The position numbers and the translations under genes are program-made. The notes beneath the pieces were generated by a model. The model worked only from the letters and a program-made list of their open reading frames with translations, ran no database searches and was not told the origin of the DNA. From Luteimonas rhizosphaerae (GTDB taxonomy: Bacteria; Pseudomonadota; Gammaproteobacteria; Xanthomonadales; Xanthomonadaceae): DNA of 64,000 bases. Position 1 is the first letter of the stretch, and each line of letters starts with the position of its first letter. Shown one piece after another: positions 7,887-17,729 of this stretch. The stretch spans positions 124,001 through 188,000 of the forward strand of contig NZ_NRQR01000025.1 of NCBI RefSeq assembly GCF_002849595.1, given 5' to 3'.

Positions 7887-9533
7887 TCAGTCGACGGCCG
7901 CGCTGCGGCGCGGAATCTCGTCGTTGAGCAGCGCGTCGTCGCGGCTGTAGTCGATCGCGAGATCGATCAGGTCGACGCCGGGCGTGTCGAGCGCGGTGCG
8001 CAGCATCGTGCGGAATTCATCAGGTGTGGACGGCCGGTGTCCGCGCGCGCCGTAGCTCTCGGCATAGCGCACGAAGTCGGGGTTGCCGTAGTCCATGCCG
8101 AAGTTCGGATAGTCCTCGTGCGCCTGCTTCCACTTGATCATGCCGTAGGCATCGTCGCGCAGCACCAGCACGGTGATGTCGATGCCAAGGCGCACGGCGG
8201 TTTCCAGCTCCTGCGAATTCATCATGAAGCCGCCGTCGCCGCAGACCGCGAGCACCTTGCGGTCGGGGTGCACCATGCGCGCGGCGATCGCCGACGACAG
8301 GCCGGCGCCCATCGTCGCCAGCGCGTTGTCCAGAAGCAGAGTGTTCGGCGCGTGGCAACGGTAGTTGCGCGCGAACCACAGTTTGTACAGGCCGTTGTCG
8401 AGGCAGACGATGTCCTCCGGCGCGAGCGCCTCGCGCACGCTGGCGACCAGATGCGGGATGCGCACCGGGAAATGCGCATCGGCCGCGAGTTCGCGGATGT
8501 CGGCGCACAGCGCTTCGCGCACGCGGTCGAAGAAGGCGAAGTCCCAGTGCGGCTGCGGCTCCAGCGCTTCGGTGATCTGCCAGACGGCGTTGGCGATGTC
8601 GCCGATGACCTCGATCTGCGGGAAATAGACCTGGTCGACATCGGCGCTGGAGTGGTTGACGTGGATCACCGTGCGCGCGCCGTCGCGCATGAAGAACGGC
8701 GGCTTCTCGATGACGTCGTGGCCGATGTTGATGATGCAGTCGGCCGCGTCGATCGCGCGGTGGACGAAATCCTTGTCCGACAGCGCGGCATTGCCCAGCC
8801 ACAGCGGCCCGGTCTCGTCGAGCACGCCCTTGCCCATCTGGGTGCTGAAGAACGGGATGCCCAGCTTGTCGACGAAGGCGCGCAGCATCTTCGCGGTCGT
8901 CTTGCGGTTGGCACCGGCGCCGACCATCAGCAGCGGATGACGGGCGTCGCGGATCGCAGCGACCGCGTGGGCCACCGCCTTGTGCTCGGCCAGCGGGCGA
9001 CGCGCGTAGGAGCGCGGCAGCAGCCGCGCGTCGGTGTCGTCGCCGGCGATGTCCTGCGGCAGTTCCAGATGGGTCGCGCCGGGGCGCTCCTCCTCAGCCA
9101 GCCGCACGGCTTCTCGGACCCGTGCGGGAATGCTGTCGGCGGAGACCAGCTGGCGCGTGTACTTGGTCAGCGGCCGCATCATGTCGACCGCGTCGATGAT
9201 CTGGAAATGGCCCTGCTTGCTGGTGCGGATCGGCTTCTGGCCGGTGATCATCAGCATCGGCATCGCGCCCAGCTGCGCATAGGCCGCCGGTGTCACCAGG
9301 TTGGTCGCGCCGGGACCGAGCGTCGACAGGCACACGCCGACGCGCCCGGTCAGGCGCCCGTAGGTCGCGGCCATGAAACCGGCGCCCTGTTCGTGGCGGG
9401 TGAGGACGAGGCGGATCTCGGACGTGCGCAGCGACTCGAGCAGGTCGAGGTTTTCCTCGCCGGGGATGCCGAAGACGTACTCGACGCCTTCTGCTTCGAG
9501 GGCGGAGACGAACAGGTCGGAGGCCTTGGTCAT
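7887..9533 (-). CDS. Thiamine diphosphate-dependent acetolactate synthase-like enzyme
   Basis: A 548-residue ThDP enzyme of the acetohydroxyacid synthase/oxidase group. The N-terminal domain has VFGIPGEENLDLLESL and the cofactor-activating Glu in LTRHEQGAGFMA near residue 47; STLGPGATNLVTP follows. The C-terminal ThDP motif is CGDGGFMMNSQELETAVR through RDDAYGMIKW. No FAD-binding regulatory subunit gene is adjacent, and the absence of ilvC or ilvN nearby suggests a catabolic or stand-alone role rather than branched-chain amino acid synthesis. Start at 9533 is the ATG of MTKASDLFVSALEAEG, which matches the family N-terminus. It precedes the aldehyde dehydrogenase by 37 bases on the same strand. 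Reaction is inferred from family only. Confidence 0.82.
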   Translation of the reverse strand: MTKASDLFVSALEAEGVEYVFGIPGEENLDLLESLRTSEIRLVLTRHEQGAGFMAATYGRLTGRVGVCLSTLGPGATNLVTPAAYAQLGAMPMLMITGQKPIRTSKQGHFQIIDAVDMMRPLTKYTRQLVSADSIPARVREAVRLAEEERPGATHLELPQDIAGDDTDARLLPRSYARRPLAEHKAVAHAVAAIRDARHPLLMVGAGANRKTTAKMLRAFVDKLGIPFFSTQMGKGVLDETGPLWLGNAALSDKDFVHRAIDAADCIINIGHDVIEKPPFFMRDGARTVIHVNHSSADVDQVYFPQIEVIGDIANAVWQITEALEPQPHWDFAFFDRVREALCADIRELAADAHFPVRIPHLVASVREALAPEDIVCLDNGLYKLWFARNYRCHAPNTLLLDNALATMGAGLSSAIAARMVHPDRKVLAVCGDGGFMMNSQELETAVRLGIDITVLVLRDDAYGMIKWKQAHEDYPNFGMDYGNPDFVRYAESYGARGHRPSTPDEFRTMLRTALDTPGVDLIDLAIDYSRDDALLNDEIPRRSAAVD

Positions 9534-9634
9534 CGTGCGGATGCTCCCGTGACGTGACGGCCAAGCATGCCAGCCCGGTCGTGAGCGACAGGCGAGGGGA
9601 CGCGGAACGCAGCGTCGCGCGGATGCTGCCCGGA

Positions 9635-10990
9635 TCAGGTGGGCCGGTCGCCCGCGTCGGCGTCGACCCGCAGCCGCAACGTGCCGTCGGCGAGCCGCGC
9701 GTCGACGCGGTCGCCGGGCGCGACATCGCCGACGCGGCGGACCACGCGGCCATCGTCGCGCTGCAGGATGCTGTAGCCGCGGGCGATCGTCGCCAGCGGG
9801 CTGACCGCTTCCAGCGAGCGGGCGAGGCCGCGCAGATGCAGGGCATCGCGCTGCAGGCGACGCGCCAGCGCGGCCTGCGGGCGCGGGCGCAATGCCTCGA
9901 GCCTTGCGCGCAGCTGCTGCAGGCGACGCCCCGGCGCGGTCGCGCGCAGCACGGCGTCCGCATGCCGCACGCGCGCCTGGCGTTGCTGGAGCTGGGCGGC
10001 GAGCGCCGCGCCGAGCCGGCGCAGCGCATCGTGCTGGCGCAGCCGCAGTGCATCGAGGCGCGCCTGCGGGCGCAGCGCCTGCAGACGCAGGCCGGCGCGG
10101 TCGAGCCGCTGCATGCGCGCCTGCAGGCTGCGCAGCTGCTGACTTTCGAGCTGGCGCTGCAGCTGGCGCACGCGACCGCGCAGATCGATCCGGTCGGGTG
10201 TCAGCAGCTCCGCCGCGGCCGACGGCGTCGGCGCGCGCAGATCGGCGGCGAAATCCGCCAGGCTGAAGTCGGTCTCGTGGCCCACCGCCGAGACGACGGG
10301 CACCGGCGACGCGGCGATCGCACGCGCCAGCGCTTCGTCGTTGAAGGCCCAGAGGTCTTCCAGCGAGCCGCCACCGCGGGTCAGCAGGATGGCGTCGTAG
10401 CGGCCGCTGTCGCCGGCGCGCTGCAGCATCGCCGTGATCTGCGCCGCGGCGCCGCTGCCCTGGACCGGCACCGGCAGGATGTCGACATCCAGCAGCGGGA
10501 AACGCCGCCCGAGCACGCTGACGACGTCGCGAACCGCGGCGCCCGAGGGCGACGTGATCACCGCGAGCCGGCGCGGGAACAGCGGCAGTTCGCGCTTGCG
10601 CGCCGGATCGAACAGGCCTTCGGCCTGCAGCCGCGCCTTGAGCTGGTCGAACGCGCGGCGCAGGGCGCCTTCGCCGGCTTCCTCCAGCGTGTCGAGGATC
10701 AGCTGGTAGTCGCCGCGCGCCTCGTACAGCGTGACCCGGCCCCGCGCCAGCACCTGCATGCCGTCGCGCGGCTGGAACTGCAGCCACTGGCTCTTGGGCT
10801 TGAACAGCGCGCAGCGCACCTGGGCACGCGCGTCCTTGAGGGTGAAATACAGATGCCCCGATGCCGGGCGCGAGACGTTGCCGAGCTCGCCTTCGACGAA
10901 CACCAGCGGGAACGTGTCCTCGAGCAGCCCGCGGGCCAGGGTGTTGAGCTGGGAGGGCGTGAGGACTTCGCCGGTGACCGCTGCATTCAT
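9635..10990 (-). CDS. xseA: Exodeoxyribonuclease VII large subunit
   Basis: A 451-residue XseA, which with XseB degrades single-stranded DNA from either end. The N-terminal OB fold is seen in [21 protein letters not shown] and [17 protein letters not shown]; the catalytic domain contains [31 protein letters not shown] and [30 protein letters not shown] long Leu/Gln/Arg-rich coiled-coil region follows and the end [12 protein letters not shown] matches the family. Length equals E. coli XseA. Start at 10990 ([14 protein letters not shown]) fits homologues. xseB is not in the window. A TonB-dependent receptor lies divergently upstream. Confidence 0.95.
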   Translation of the reverse strand: MNAAVTGEVLTPSQLNTLARGLLEDTFPLVFVEGELGNVSRPASGHLYFTLKDARAQVRCALFKPKSQWLQFQPRDGMQVLARGRVTLYEARGDYQLILDTLEEAGEGALRRAFDQLKARLQAEGLFDPARKRELPLFPRRLAVITSPSGAAVRDVVSVLGRRFPLLDVDILPVPVQGSGAAAQITAMLQRAGDSGRYDAILLTRGGGSLEDLWAFNDEALARAIAASPVPVVSAVGHETDFSLADFAADLRAPTPSAAAELLTPDRIDLRGRVRQLQRQLESQQLRSLQARMQRLDRAGLRLQALRPQARLDALRLRQHDALRRLGAALAAQLQQRQARVRHADAVLRATAPGRRLQQLRARLEALRPRPQAALARRLQRDALHLRGLARSLEAVSPLATIARGYSILQRDDGRVVRRVGDVAPGDRVDARLADGTLRLRVDADAGDRPT

Positions 10991-11319
10991 GGGCACAGCA
11001 TAACGCGGGGCCTGTTGATGGCCGTCGGCGATGGCGGCGGGAACGGCGCCTCGCGCTGGCGCATGCTGCGGCGCTGCGGCGACGGGCCGTCGTCGCTGAC
11101 GCCGCGCCGGTGCGAGGCGACGCGGATCCTTCGCCGCGTCCGGGATGAGCGCCTGGTGGCGAGCGTCCCCGACCCTGGCGCGGCACGGGTTGAGGACGCT
11201 CGGCGAGCCATGCACGGGCGGCGCTCGCCCACGCCTTCCGCAAATTGCGACATTCCGTCGCATTCCGGCCATGCGGTGGCGGTGCTTGAATCTGCGGCCA
11301 TTCCCGACCGCCCCCGCCG
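10991..11319. promoter_or_regulatory. Divergent promoter region between xseA and a TonB-dependent receptor
   Basis: This 329-base gap must drive both genes. No Fur-box-like palindrome could be found, although the receptor is of siderophore type. Near 11245-11266 the motif GCGACATTCC is followed at once by GTCGCATTCC, an imperfect direct repeat; the same TGCGACATT word recurs in an inverted repeat upstream of rpsF. No hexamer pair stands out. Confidence 0.4.
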
Positions 11320-13512
11320 ATGTCGCCACACCGCCTGTCCCTGGCCTGCGCCGCCCTGCTGTCGATGGGTGCGGGTCCCGCATTCGCCGCGCAGGCGGAG
11401 TCCGCCACGGCCGATTCCGAAGGCGACCGTCCCGTAGCGGTGACCCTCGACCGCGTCGACGTGCGTGGACAGCGCCATGCTCAGGTCGCGCGTCCCGGCG
11501 CCGGCTCGCGCTTCGCGCTCGATCCGCTGCAGACACCGGCCTCGGTCTTCGACATCGGGCGCGCGACCCTCGACGCGCGCGGCGTGCGCGACACCCAGGA
11601 CGCGCTGTTCGGCATTCCCGGACTCGTCGTCGCATCGCCGCCCGGCCACGGCAACGCGGTGACCTGGCGCGGATTTTCCGGCGCGCAGATCACCCAGCTC
11701 TACAACGGGATCGACGTGCAGTACGCGTCGATCGCGGCGCGTCCGGTCGATGCCTGGATCGTCGACCGGGTCGAGGCCATCGGCGGACCGTCCAGCTTCC
11801 TCTACGGTGCCGGCGCGGTCGGGGGTTCGATCGACGTGATCACCCGCACCGCGTCGCTGGCGGGCAACCGCGGCGGCGGCATGCTCGGGGTCGGATCGCA
11901 CGGCCGCCGCATCGCGGCCGGCGGCTTCAATCGCGTGCTCGGCGACCACGCGCAGCACGCGGTGCAGGTCGATGCGGGCGTCACCACGGGCGACGGCTGG
12001 GCCGAACGCAACCGCCGCGATGCCTGGACGGTCGCCGCGTCTTGGCGCAGCGAACTCGCCCCGGGCCTGACCCACCTGCTGGCCGTGGAAGCGCAGGACG
12101 AAGACAGCCGTCGGCCCTACTGGGGCACGCCGGCGGTGCAGGGCGACGAGGGGCGCCTGCGGATCCTGCCCGGCACCGGTACGCGCAACTACAACGTCGA
12201 CGACGGCGTCTACCGGCAGGACGTGACCTGGGCGCGGTCGGTGCTGGAATGGCAGGCATCGGCGCGCGGCACGCTGCGCCAGACGCTGTACCGCTACGAC
12301 GCGCAGCGCGACTACCGCAACGTCGAGAGCTACCGGCTGACGCCCGGCGCGGACGCCGTGATCCGCTCGGGCGTCCTGCAGCAGCGACACGTGCACGACG
12401 TCGTCGGCAACCGGCTCGACTGGACCTGGGACGGGGCGCTCGGCGCGCTGCCGTCGCAATCGAACGTCGGCGCGGAACTCGCCTACAACCGGCAGACGCG
12501 GTATCCGCAGTCGATCGGCGGTGATGTCGATACGGTGCCGCTGGCTGCGTCCGCGCCGGGCCGCTTCTTCGACATTCCCGGCACCAGTGGCGTCTACACC
12601 CCCGATCGCACGAACCGTCTGCGCACGCGCGCGCTGACGCTGGAGAACCGCACGGCCTTCACGCCGCGGCTGTCGCTGCTGACGGCGCTGCGGCACGAGC
12701 GCATCGACGTCGATGTCGAGAACCATCGCGCGGTGACGCCGGCCAATCCGCTGCGCTACCGCACCGGCTACGCGCCGACGACCGGACGCGTGGGCCTGAA
12801 CGTCGCGCTGCGCGACGACGCGAGCGTCTATGCGCAGCTCAGCACCGCGGCCGATCCGCCGGCCGGCATCCTGTCGACGGCCAACGCCGGCACGCTGCGC
12901 GATTTCGACCTCAGTCGCGGTCGCCAGGTCGAAGTGGGCGGCAAACGGCGCTTCCTCGACGGACGCGGCAGCGCGACGCTGGCGGCGTACCGCATCGTGC
13001 GCGACGACCTGGCGATCGCCGATCCGGGGAATCCGGGGCAGACGCTGCCCGTCGGCCGGCAATCCGCGCGCGGCGTCGAGGCGACGCTCGCGTTCGCGCC
13101 GACGACAGCCTGGTCGATCGAGGGGAATCTCGGCTGGGTCGATGCCACCCTGGACGATTTCGTCGAGACGGTCGACGGCATCGCGGTGTCGCGCGCGGGC
13201 AACCGGCCGACGAACACGCCGGCGCGGGTCGGCAACCTGTGGCTGCGCGCTGCGCTGTCCGAGTCGTGGTCGGCCGGTATCGACGTGCGCGCGGTCTCGT
13301 CGCGGCAGGCGAATGCGGCCAATACGTTCTCGACCGCGGGTTATGGCCTGCTCGGCGCGCACCTGCAGTGGACGCCGGTCGCAGGCACCGCGCTCATCCT
13401 GCGTGGCCGCAATCTGGCGGACCGCCGGTACGTCGCCCACGCGATCGGGACCGACATGGTCTACCTCGGCGCGCCGCGCAGCGTCGAACTGGAACTGCGT
13501 ACCGGCTTCTAG
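11320..13512 (+). CDS. TonB-dependent outer membrane receptor
   Basis: A 730-residue outer membrane receptor. It has a signal peptide ([20 protein letters not shown]), a plug domain with [47 protein letters not shown] and [30 protein letters not shown], and a long beta-barrel ending with [10 protein letters not shown] and a terminal Phe (ELRTGF), the sorting signal for BAM-dependent insertion. A TonB-box-like segment is near VTLDRVDV. It resembles siderophore receptors of the FhuA/FepA type. It is alone: no ferric reductase, PepSY or sigma/anti-sigma genes flank it, so the ligand is unknown. Energy would come from TonB-ExbBD encoded elsewhere. Confidence 0.88.
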   Translation: MSPHRLSLACAALLSMGAGPAFAAQAESATADSEGDRPVAVTLDRVDVRGQRHAQVARPGAGSRFALDPLQTPASVFDIGRATLDARGVRDTQDALFGIPGLVVASPPGHGNAVTWRGFSGAQITQLYNGIDVQYASIAARPVDAWIVDRVEAIGGPSSFLYGAGAVGGSIDVITRTASLAGNRGGGMLGVGSHGRRIAAGGFNRVLGDHAQHAVQVDAGVTTGDGWAERNRRDAWTVAASWRSELAPGLTHLLAVEAQDEDSRRPYWGTPAVQGDEGRLRILPGTGTRNYNVDDGVYRQDVTWARSVLEWQASARGTLRQTLYRYDAQRDYRNVESYRLTPGADAVIRSGVLQQRHVHDVVGNRLDWTWDGALGALPSQSNVGAELAYNRQTRYPQSIGGDVDTVPLAASAPGRFFDIPGTSGVYTPDRTNRLRTRALTLENRTAFTPRLSLLTALRHERIDVDVENHRAVTPANPLRYRTGYAPTTGRVGLNVALRDDASVYAQLSTAADPPAGILSTANAGTLRDFDLSRGRQVEVGGKRRFLDGRGSATLAAYRIVRDDLAIADPGNPGQTLPVGRQSARGVEATLAFAPTTAWSIEGNLGWVDATLDDFVETVDGIAVSRAGNRPTNTPARVGNLWLRAALSESWSAGIDVRAVSSRQANAANTFSTAGYGLLGAHLQWTPVAGTALILRGRNLADRRYVAHAIGTDMVYLGAPRSVELELRTGF

Positions 13513-13687
13513 CACGGAGCGGCAAACGCAGCGTCCGCACGATGCGGGCCCCTGCACACAGGAGCGCCCCCCGGGCGCGACGGACCAGCCTCGGCCAGTA
13601 AGTCGCTTGCAATCCGAGGGCGTGTCCGCCCCTCGACCGTCGTTGCAACGGGCCCGGCACCACGCGTCTCCGCGACGGCGCTCCGCC
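13513..13687. other. Convergent gap with a small hairpin
   Basis: Between the receptor and the response regulator, which converge. At 13564-13578 the bases GCGCCC, CCC, GGGCGC form a six-pair GC hairpin, without a T run. It might slow transcription from either side; nothing else was recognised. Confidence 0.35.
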
Positions 13688-14251
13688 TCAATCGACCGGC
13701 TTGCGCTCCGGTCCCGGCCGCTTGGCGAGCTTGCGCTGCAGTGAGCGGCGGTGCATGCCGAGCAGGCGCGCCGCGGCGGAGATGTTGCCGTCGGTCTCGC
13801 CGAGCGCCTGCTGGATGTGCTCCCACTCCAAGCGGTGCAGCGGAATCATCGTCGGGTTGTCGGCGCCCGGCGCCTCGTCGGCGTCGCCGCCGGCCTCGTC
13901 TCTGGCATCGGACTGCAGCAGTCGCACGATGGCGTCGGCCGACACCGGCTTGGGCAGGTAGTCGTCGGCGCCGCGCTTGATCGCCTCGACCGCGGTCGCG
14001 ATGCTGGCGTAGCCGGTGACCAGCACGATGCGCATGTCGCTGCGGATCGCGCGCAAGGGTGCGACCAGATCGAGACCGGAGTCGCCGCCCAGTTTCAGGT
14101 CGACCAGCGCGAACGCGGGCAGCAGGGTGCGCGCGGCCACCAGCGCCGAGGCGGGGTCGGTCGCGGTCTCGCAGTCGATGCCGCGGCGCTGCAGGGCGCG
14201 GCGCAGTGCGTCGAGGTACAGCGGGTCGTCGTCGATCAGAAGACCGGTCAT
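13688..14251 (-). CDS. RegA/PrrA/ActR-type response regulator
   Basis: A 187-residue two-domain regulator. The receiver domain shows LLIDDDP with the acidic pocket, ALVDLKLGGDSG with the phosphorylatable Asp near residue 52, VLVTGYAS and the Lys in DDYLPKPV. The short C-terminal domain is a Fis-like helix-turn-helix, WEHIQQALGETDGNISAAARLLGMHRRSLQRKLAKRP, which is the hallmark of the RegA/PrrA/ActR family rather than of OmpR or NtrC types. These regulators control respiration and other redox functions. A four-proline linker found in Rhodobacter RegA is not evident; a Gly/Asp/Ala-rich linker is there instead. It overlaps the sensor gene by four bases, so both are one operon and translated together. 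Confidence 0.88.
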   Translation of the reverse strand: MTGLLIDDDPLYLDALRRALQRRGIDCETATDPASALVAARTLLPAFALVDLKLGGDSGLDLVAPLRAIRSDMRIVLVTGYASIATAVEAIKRGADDYLPKPVSADAIVRLLQSDARDEAGGDADEAPGADNPTMIPLHRLEWEHIQQALGETDGNISAAARLLGMHRRSLQRKLAKRPGPERKPVD

Positions 14252-15483
14252 CGGCGCGTGGCTCCATCGGTGGGGGCGGTGACGCTGATCGGCACGCGGA
14301 AGCGCACGCGCGCGCCGCCGCCTTCCGCGTCCTCGATGTGCAGGTCGCCGCCGAGCTGTTCGATCGCCGCATGCGACAGCGCCAGGCCCACGCCCAGCCC
14401 GTCGGGCTTGGTGCTGCGGAACAGCACCGGCAGGAACGAGGCCTCGCCGTCGAAGGCGGGACCGTAGTCGCGGATCTCGCCGACCAGCATGCCGTTGCGC
14501 TGCTGCAGGTCCAGGTCGACCTGGACGCGCCCGTTCTGTTCGCTGGCATCGGCAGCGTTGTTGAGCAGGGCGAGCAGCAGATGCCCGATCGAGCGGTCGA
14601 TGCGGCGGTCGCCATCGACGTCGCCGCTGCGGTGCAGGCTGATCGCGGGCCGCACCAGCTGCCAGTGTTCGAGCACCCGGCCGAGGTCGACCGTGGTCGG
14701 CGCCGAGGGATCGGCGGGATCGGCCAGCGAGCGCACGCGGTCGCGGCAGGTGTCGACGAGCCGGCGCAGGGTGCGCGCATCGTCCGCGGCATCGTCGGGA
14801 CGCCCGCGCGGATCGAAATCGTCGAGCAGCAGGGTCATCGTGCCGAGCGGGGTGTTGAGTTCGTGCGCCACCGAGGCGGCGTGGGTGGCCAGCGCGAGGA
14901 TGCCCTCGTTGCGGGCGAAACGCTCGCGCAGCGCCGAGAGCTCGTGCTCGCGCTGGTCGCGCGCCGCGGCCAGTCGCGTCAGGAAATAGACTACCAGCGC
15001 GACCGACACCAGGAAGTTCACCGCCATGCCCAGCAGGTGCAGGTCGAAGTTGCCGCGATGCACGTGCGGCAGCGCCTGGCCGAAGGCGACGGCGAGCAGA
15101 TACCCGGCGACGCACGACAGCGCGGCGGCGATCGCCCAGCGCAGCGGCAGCGCCAGCGCGGTCAGCGCGATCGGCAGCAGGAACAGCGACGCGAACGGAT
15201 TAGCGATGCCGCCGGTCCAGGCGATGAGCCAGGCCAGCACCGCGGTATCGACGAGGCTGTGGGCGAAGGCCTCCGCGGGGCGGGCATCGCGACCCCGCGC
15301 CAGGCGCAGGTGCACGACCAGGTTGAACACCGCCAGCAGGGCCACGCCGGCCCACAGCGGCCAGCCGGGCAGGGCCATGTCGAGCACGTGGCGCGCCAGC
15401 AGGATCGTCGTCGTCTGCGCACCGACGGCGACCCAGCGGAGCGTGTAGAGCGTCCTGACGAGGGTCGTGGCGGGTGGCTGCAT
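14248..15483 (-). CDS. RegB/PrrB-type redox sensor histidine kinase
   Basis: A 411-residue kinase with six hydrophobic segments in the first 170 residues. Between them lies TGGIANPFASLFLLP, the GGxxNPF heptapeptide that binds ubiquinone in RegB, which supports a quinone-sensing role. The H-box is HAASVAHELNTPLGTMTLL, then LLLALLNNAADAS (N box), EIRDYGPAF (G1) and STKPDGLGVGLALSHAAIEQLGG (G2). The redox cysteine known from Rhodobacter RegB near the H-box is not apparent here. It lies upstream of and overlapping the regulator gene. The likely input is the redox state of the quinone pool; cyoABCD in this window is a plausible but unproven target. Confidence 0.88.
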   Translation of the reverse strand: MQPPATTLVRTLYTLRWVAVGAQTTTILLARHVLDMALPGWPLWAGVALLAVFNLVVHLRLARGRDARPAEAFAHSLVDTAVLAWLIAWTGGIANPFASLFLLPIALTALALPLRWAIAAALSCVAGYLLAVAFGQALPHVHRGNFDLHLLGMAVNFLVSVALVVYFLTRLAAARDQREHELSALRERFARNEGILALATHAASVAHELNTPLGTMTLLLDDFDPRGRPDDAADDARTLRRLVDTCRDRVRSLADPADPSAPTTVDLGRVLEHWQLVRPAISLHRSGDVDGDRRIDRSIGHLLLALLNNAADASEQNGRVQVDLDLQQRNGMLVGEIRDYGPAFDGEASFLPVLFRSTKPDGLGVGLALSHAAIEQLGGDLHIEDAEGGGARVRFRVPISVTAPTDGATRR

Positions 15484-15644
15484 CGTGCGTGCATCCTAGT
15501 GCACCGTGCTGTGGGCCGCCTGCGACGCTGTGTCGCAGGCCGTCGCCGGCGTGTCGCCAGTCCAGTCATGCGGGCATGGATCGCGGATGAAGGCGGACGG
15601 CCGTGCACGCGGCCGGCACCGCCAATGCGGGCTAAAATGCGGGG
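15484..15644. promoter_or_regulatory. Divergent promoter region between the redox sensor gene and ispG
   Basis: 161 bases drive the regulator pair to the left and ispG to the right. Just before ispG, GCGGGCTAAAATGCGGGG contains TAAAAT at about 15631-15636, a good -10 candidate for ispG, although the distance to the start codon (15645) is very short, which would suggest a leaderless or nearly leaderless message. Confidence 0.4.
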
Positions 15645-16928
15645 ATGTCCGCCCAGCCCCAGCCCTGTCTGTCCGAACCGGTCGCGCTGCCCGACTTCGG
15701 CCCCGCGTCGCGTCGCGCCACCCGCCAGGTCCGTGTCGGCGGCGTCGCGCTCGGCGGCGACGCGCCGGTCGTCGTGCAGTCGATGACCAACACCGACACC
15801 GCCGACATCGCCGGCACCGCGAAGCAGGTCGGCGAGCTGTGGCGCGCCGGCTCCGAGCTGGTGCGCATCACCGTCAACACGCCGGAGGCCGCGGCCGCCG
15901 TACCGCGGATCGTCGAGCGGCTGGCAATGCAGGGCATCGAGGTCCCGATCATCGGCGACTTCCACTACAACGGACACCAGCTGCTGGCGGGCGAGCCGGC
16001 CTGCGCCGAAGCGCTGGCGAAGTACCGGATCAACCCGGGCAACGTCGGCTTCGGCAAGAAACGCGACACCCAGTTCGCCCAGCTCATCGAGTTCGCGATG
16101 CGCTACGGCAAGCCGGTGCGCATCGGCGCCAACTGGGGCTCGCTGGACCAGTCGCTGGCCGCCACGCTGATGGACGAGAACGCCCAGCGCGCGGTGCCCT
16201 GGGATGCCGGCCGGGTGCTGCGCGAGGCGCTGATCCGCTCGGCCGTCGATTCCGCCGAACGCGCCGTCGAGCTCGGTCTCGGCCGCGACCGCATCGTGCT
16301 GTCGGCCAAGGTCAGCGGCGTGCAGGAACTGGTCGCGGTCTATCGCGACCTGTCGGCGCGCTGCGATTTCGCGCTGCATCTGGGCCTGACGGAAGCCGGC
16401 ATCGGCAGCAAGGGCATGGTCGCGTCCAGCGCCGCGCTGGCGATCCTGATGCAGGAAGGCATCGGCGACACGATCCGCATTTCGCTGACGCCCGAGCCCG
16501 GCGCGTCGCGCACCAAGGAAGTCGTCGTCGCCCAGGAACTGCTGCAGACGATGGGCCTGCGCGCGTTCACGCCGATGGTCACCGCCTGCCCCGGCTGCGG
16601 CCGCACGACGTCGGAGTTCTTCCAGGAACTGGCCGGCGTGGTCCAGGACCACGTGCGCGAGAAGATGCCCGAGTGGAAGGTCACCCACCCGGGCGCGGAG
16701 AACATGACGCTCGCGGTGATGGGCTGCGTGGTCAACGGCCCGGGCGAATCGCGCCACGCCAATATCGGCATTTCGCTGCCGGGTACCGGCGAAGCACCCT
16801 CGGCGCCGGTCTTCATCGACGGCGAGAAGGCGATGACGCTGCGCGGGGAGAACATCGCGCACGAGTTCGTCGCCCTCGTCGACGAGTACGTCCACCGCCA
16901 TTACGGACGCGCCGCGGATGGCCGTTGA
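15645..16928 (+). CDS. ispG: 4-hydroxy-3-methylbut-2-enyl diphosphate synthase
   Basis: A 427-residue IspG (GcpE), the 4Fe-4S enzyme that reduces methylerythritol cyclodiphosphate in the non-mevalonate isoprenoid pathway. The N-terminal TIM-barrel portion has [41 protein letters not shown] and [10 protein letters not shown]; the C-terminal cluster domain has [16 protein letters not shown] and [20 protein letters not shown] with the three cysteine ligands. Length is near normal. The C-terminus overlaps the start of the PAP2 phosphatase gene by 11 bases, so the two are likely co-transcribed and could share a link to undecaprenyl phosphate metabolism (inference). Confidence 0.96.
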   Translation: MSAQPQPCLSEPVALPDFGPASRRATRQVRVGGVALGGDAPVVVQSMTNTDTADIAGTAKQVGELWRAGSELVRITVNTPEAAAAVPRIVERLAMQGIEVPIIGDFHYNGHQLLAGEPACAEALAKYRINPGNVGFGKKRDTQFAQLIEFAMRYGKPVRIGANWGSLDQSLAATLMDENAQRAVPWDAGRVLREALIRSAVDSAERAVELGLGRDRIVLSAKVSGVQELVAVYRDLSARCDFALHLGLTEAGIGSKGMVASSAALAILMQEGIGDTIRISLTPEPGASRTKEVVVAQELLQTMGLRAFTPMVTACPGCGRTTSEFFQELAGVVQDHVREKMPEWKVTHPGAENMTLAVMGCVVNGPGESRHANIGISLPGTGEAPSAPVFIDGEKAMTLRGENIAHEFVALVDEYVHRHYGRAADGR

Positions 16929-17592
16929 GGAATCGCGGCCGGTCGAGGCCGCGCACGAGACGCAGAGCTTCCTGCAGGTCCACGGCTTCTGGCTGGCGCT
17001 GTTGTTCGTCGGCGTGCTGCTGCCGATGTGGGGCTTCCTGGAGCTGGCCGACGAGGTCCACGAGTCCGAGGCCTTCGCCTTCGACGAGCCGGTGCTGCGT
17101 TTCGCCCAGGACGTGGCCCACGATGGCTTCGACCGGGTGTTCCTGTTCTTCTCGGAAATCGGCTACGCCTGGGGCGTGGTCCCGGGCGGCATCCTGCTGG
17201 TCGTCGGCCTGCTGATCGCGCGGCGGTATCGCAAGGGCCTGTTCGCCGCCGTCGCGCTGGGCGGGTCGGGCCTGCTGAACATGGGCACCAAGCAGCTGTT
17301 CGCGCGCGAGCGGCCCAGCCTGTGGGACTCGATCGCGCCGGAGCCGACCTACAGCTTTCCCAGCGGCCACGCGATGGGTTCGATGTCGCTGGCGCTGGCG
17401 CTGGTGCTGCTGGTCTGGCCGACGCGCTGGCGCTGGCCGACGGTCGCCGCGATGGCCGTGTTCGTGCCGATGGTCGGGCTGTCGCGGATCTATCTGGGCG
17501 TGCATTACCCGTCCGACATCATCGCCGGCTGGCTGGCGGCGTCGGTCTGGGTCATCGGCGTGTATCTGGTGGTGTTCCGCCGGCGGAGGTGA
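16918..17592 (+). CDS. PAP2-family membrane phosphatase
   Basis: A 224-residue integral membrane protein with about six hydrophobic segments. All three phosphatase motifs are present: KQLFARERP (KxxxxxxRP) near residue 122, [10 protein letters not shown] near residue 143 and [12 protein letters not shown] (SRxxxxxHxxxD) near residue 191. Members dephosphorylate lipid phosphates such as undecaprenyl diphosphate or phosphatidic and phosphatidylglycerol phosphate at the inner membrane. The start overlaps the end of ispG by 11 bases, which is the isoprenoid pathway that feeds undecaprenyl phosphate; this makes an undecaprenyl-diphosphatase role attractive but unproven. It is followed by a gap with a long inverted repeat. 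Confidence 0.88.
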   Translation: MAVEESRPVEAAHETQSFLQVHGFWLALLFVGVLLPMWGFLELADEVHESEAFAFDEPVLRFAQDVAHDGFDRVFLFFSEIGYAWGVVPGGILLVVGLLIARRYRKGLFAAVALGGSGLLNMGTKQLFARERPSLWDSIAPEPTYSFPSGHAMGSMSLALALVLLVWPTRWRWPTVAAMAVFVPMVGLSRIYLGVHYPSDIIAGWLAASVWVIGVYLVVFRRRR

Positions 17593-17616
17593 GTCGCGGC
17601 GGGGCTGATCCCGATG

Positions 17617-17689
17617 CCCTGTCGGTGCGCGCTCGCGCGCGACCGGTCCGTGGGAACGCCACATCGCGCGCACACGCGCGCCGACAGGG
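17617..17689. repeat. Long inverted repeat between convergent genes
   Basis: The arms CCCTGTCGGTGCGCG (17617-17631) and CGCGCGCCGACAGGG (17675-17689) are complementary over 14 of 15 positions, with the one mismatch a G-T pair, separated by 43 bases. It lies between convergent genes. A diverged element with the same short blocks in the same order lies at 57648-57707 on the other strand, so this may be a dispersed intergenic element. Confidence 0.6.
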
Positions 17690-17729
17690 GGCTGGACACG
17701 CGCCTGTGCCGCCTGGCGGCTGCCGCGGC

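Noticed and set aside
11000-11319. Fur-type box in front of the TonB receptor
   Set aside because: No palindrome of the expected kind was found in the region.
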